From assembly GCA_030581615.1 (NCBI GenBank), contig JAKTTT010000036.1:124001-188000 (forward strand): 64,000 bases of DNA, given 5' to 3'. How positions within the stretch are numbered: the first letter of the stretch is position 1; every line of letters starts with the position of its first letter. This DNA is from Alloascoidea africana. Lineage: Eukaryota > Ascomycota > Alloascoideomycetes > Alloascoideales > Alloascoideaceae. Made by a program: the position numbers and the translations under genes. The notes under the pieces are model-generated. The model saw only the letters and a list, made by a program, of their open reading frames with translations. It was not told where the DNA came from and searched no databases. This document shows positions 62,797-64,000 of this stretch, piece after piece.

Positions 62797-64000
62797 TTAG
62801 CTCATGACTATGAGGTTTTGTTTGGCAAAATCAACTTCGGCTACAGTAACCAGCTTTGGATTTGTTTTCTCTTGTAAAACAGAGCTTGGGAACGTGGTTG
62901 TTATGGCATCTTTGTCCTTCTCAACATTGCTGTCATCTTCTTGTTCACATACAAGACCTGAAACTGGGAGGCGATGACCCTTGTCTATGCCGTTTGTCTC
63001 CATGGTTTCATTATTATCATGTTCATCAGTAACGACAGATATCTTGGGTCGTTTGGGGACTCGGCGACTAGATAGGACTCTTTTCAAATATACGCTCAGT
63101 GTCCTCACAAGCTTTTCTTTTTCAACTTGCCCAGGGGACGAGCATTCCGATATACTGAACTCCGATTCTTCTTGATTAGGAGTGGTGATCCCCCCTACAG
63201 AATTGGATGTTTTGGAACAGGCACACGTATCTTCTTCTTCCTCTTGCTCTCTGTCACTCGTTTCCACATCCCTATCGCTTGCATTGTCAAGAATGCTCTT
63301 ATTACTGGCATGGATCGAAACGTTGTCCAAAGGGCTCAAGTTGACGCATCTTAGTGGCATGTTCCAATTGTATTTGCCATACTCGGCAACAGATTCATTA
63401 CTGCCTCTTCCCTCGCCATAAAAGTTTTGCACAGCATCGATATTATAGTCGCAATAAACCTTGTGTATACTGGAGTTCTTTTCATAAGAGTTAACCAAGG
63501 GGTATTCGTCCATAAACTCTTGTTGGGTTTGGGTTTGAGTTTCGGTTTGAGTTTGCACCTCAACATAGACCTTTGCCATATCCTTATCCGCCTCCTGGTT
63601 TTCGTCATAACTGAATGCATCATCCTCATCTTCAAAAAAACTATAGGGTCCGTAGGGATAGTTTGGTGAAGTGCCGAAAGTGACTTGTTTCTTGTTTATT
63701 ACGGAACCAGCTCCGGATCCGGATTCAGACTGAGATTCTGGGTCTGATTCAGGCTGTGGATTGATTGGAAACTCGTGCTCCTGGCCCAGCTCTAGCTCAG
63801 GAGATGGTAGGCCATGTGTTGTCGCTATCGACGCACTTGCAGACAAGTGGTTTATTTCAGAACTGGGGGAAGACATTGGTCTAGCAGAATCTAAAGAGCA
63901 TGCGGCGCTAAGAGAATCACTAGAAACAGCTGATGAGGGTTCGGTAGATCTTCGCCCACTCTTCTCGGCAGCATCATAAATGTAGCCACGAGCGGTGGAA
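62797..64000 (-). CDS. Unrecognised acidic protein, cut by the right edge
   Basis: The frame is open from the window edge to the stop at 62797, about 400 codons. An internal ATG at 63876 (MSSPSSEINHLSAS) could be taken as a start, but the codons before it (TARGYIYDAAEKSGRRSTEPSSAVSSDS) look coding, so the gene probably begins beyond 64000. The protein is Ser/Glu/Asp-rich and largely disordered. It has a possible PP1-docking RVxF motif (NKKQVTFGTSP), a Thr/Gln repeat (TQTETQTQTQ) and a basic patch (LKRVLSSRRVPKRPKISVV). No domain was recognised. Confidence 0.6.
   Translation of the reverse strand, partial: STARGYIYDAAEKSGRRSTEPSSAVSSDSLSAACSLDSARPMSSPSSEINHLSASASIATTHGLPSPELELGQEHEFPINPQPESDPESQSESGSGAGSVINKKQVTFGTSPNYPYGPYSFFEDEDDAFSYDENQEADKDMAKVYVEVQTQTETQTQTQQEFMDEYPLVNSYEKNSSIHKVYCDYNIDAVQNFYGEGRGSNESVAEYGKYNWNMPLRCVNLSPLDNVSIHASNKSILDNASDRDVETSDREQEEEEDTCACSKTSNSVGGITTPNQEESEFSISECSSPGQVEKEKLVRTLSVYLKRVLSSRRVPKRPKISVVTDEHDNNETMETNGIDKGHRLPVSGLVCEQEDDSNVEKDKDAITTTFPSSVLQEKTNPKLVTVAEVDFAKQNLIVMS

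Overview
The window looks like nuclear DNA of a budding yeast from an early-diverging, intron-rich lineage of Saccharomycotina. That placement is an inference. It rests on yeast-type genes (ATG29, a TDA11-like gene, a DBF2-type kinase, REV3, CLP1, a Hxk2-like hexokinase), on many short spliceosomal introns (about 23 reconstructed, mostly 59-123 bp, with CTAAC-type branch points), and on loosely constrained donor sites (GTAAGN, GTGAGT, GTATGN, GTGGGN, and GCAAGT twice). CTG is read as leucine: it fills the invariant Leu of the HHLVGYFS motif of ESA1, so this is not a CUG-Ser yeast. Genes lie on both strands, with no operons.

Layout. 0-4.1 kb: a possible gene end at the left edge, two tandem four-helix membrane proteins that look like diverged paralogues, and a mitochondrial P-loop ATPase. 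6.4-8.2 kb: a GAC1/PIG-type PP1 glycogen-targeting subunit. 10.3-11.5 kb: tRNA-Thr(UGU), an LTR-like element inserted just upstream of it and carrying a tRNA-like unit, then a broken Ty3/gypsy integrase fossil. 11.9-19.4 kb: a TDA11-like gene, a PCD1-like CoA Nudix hydrolase, ATG44 (mitofissin, three exons), a prenylated ubiquitin-fold (MUB/UBL3) gene, and RPL16. 20.6-27.6 kb: FAD2, tRNA-Ser(CGA), a 3.2 kb gene-poor stretch with a 4 x 19 bp tandem repeat, and hexokinase. 28.9-40.3 kb: DRN1, DBF2, RRP46, a mitochondrial-type valyl-tRNA synthetase, CLP1 (eight exons) and a LETM1-domain protein. 40.8-55.3 kb: a SAT4/HAL5-type kinase, RIX1, PIS1, REV3, ATG29 and TUM1. 55.3-64 kb: an unrecognised gene, the cytosolic valyl-tRNA synthetase, ESA1, and a gene cut by the right edge.

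The most striking feature is the pair of valyl-tRNA synthetase genes, 23,175 bp apart on the same strand. Their N-terminal targeting regions and C-terminal coiled coils have diverged, but a 2,562 bp core is the same in both apart from two silent differences seen. The core is also much more GC-rich than the flanks (65% against about 45% in sampled lines). This fits ongoing ectopic, probably GC-biased, gene conversion between a mitochondrial and a cytosolic paralogue.

A second unusual feature is a 389 bp element with 8 bp inverted ends and a perfect 5 bp target duplication, 13 bp upstream of tRNA-Thr. It encloses a 72 nt tRNA-like unit with its own T5 terminator.
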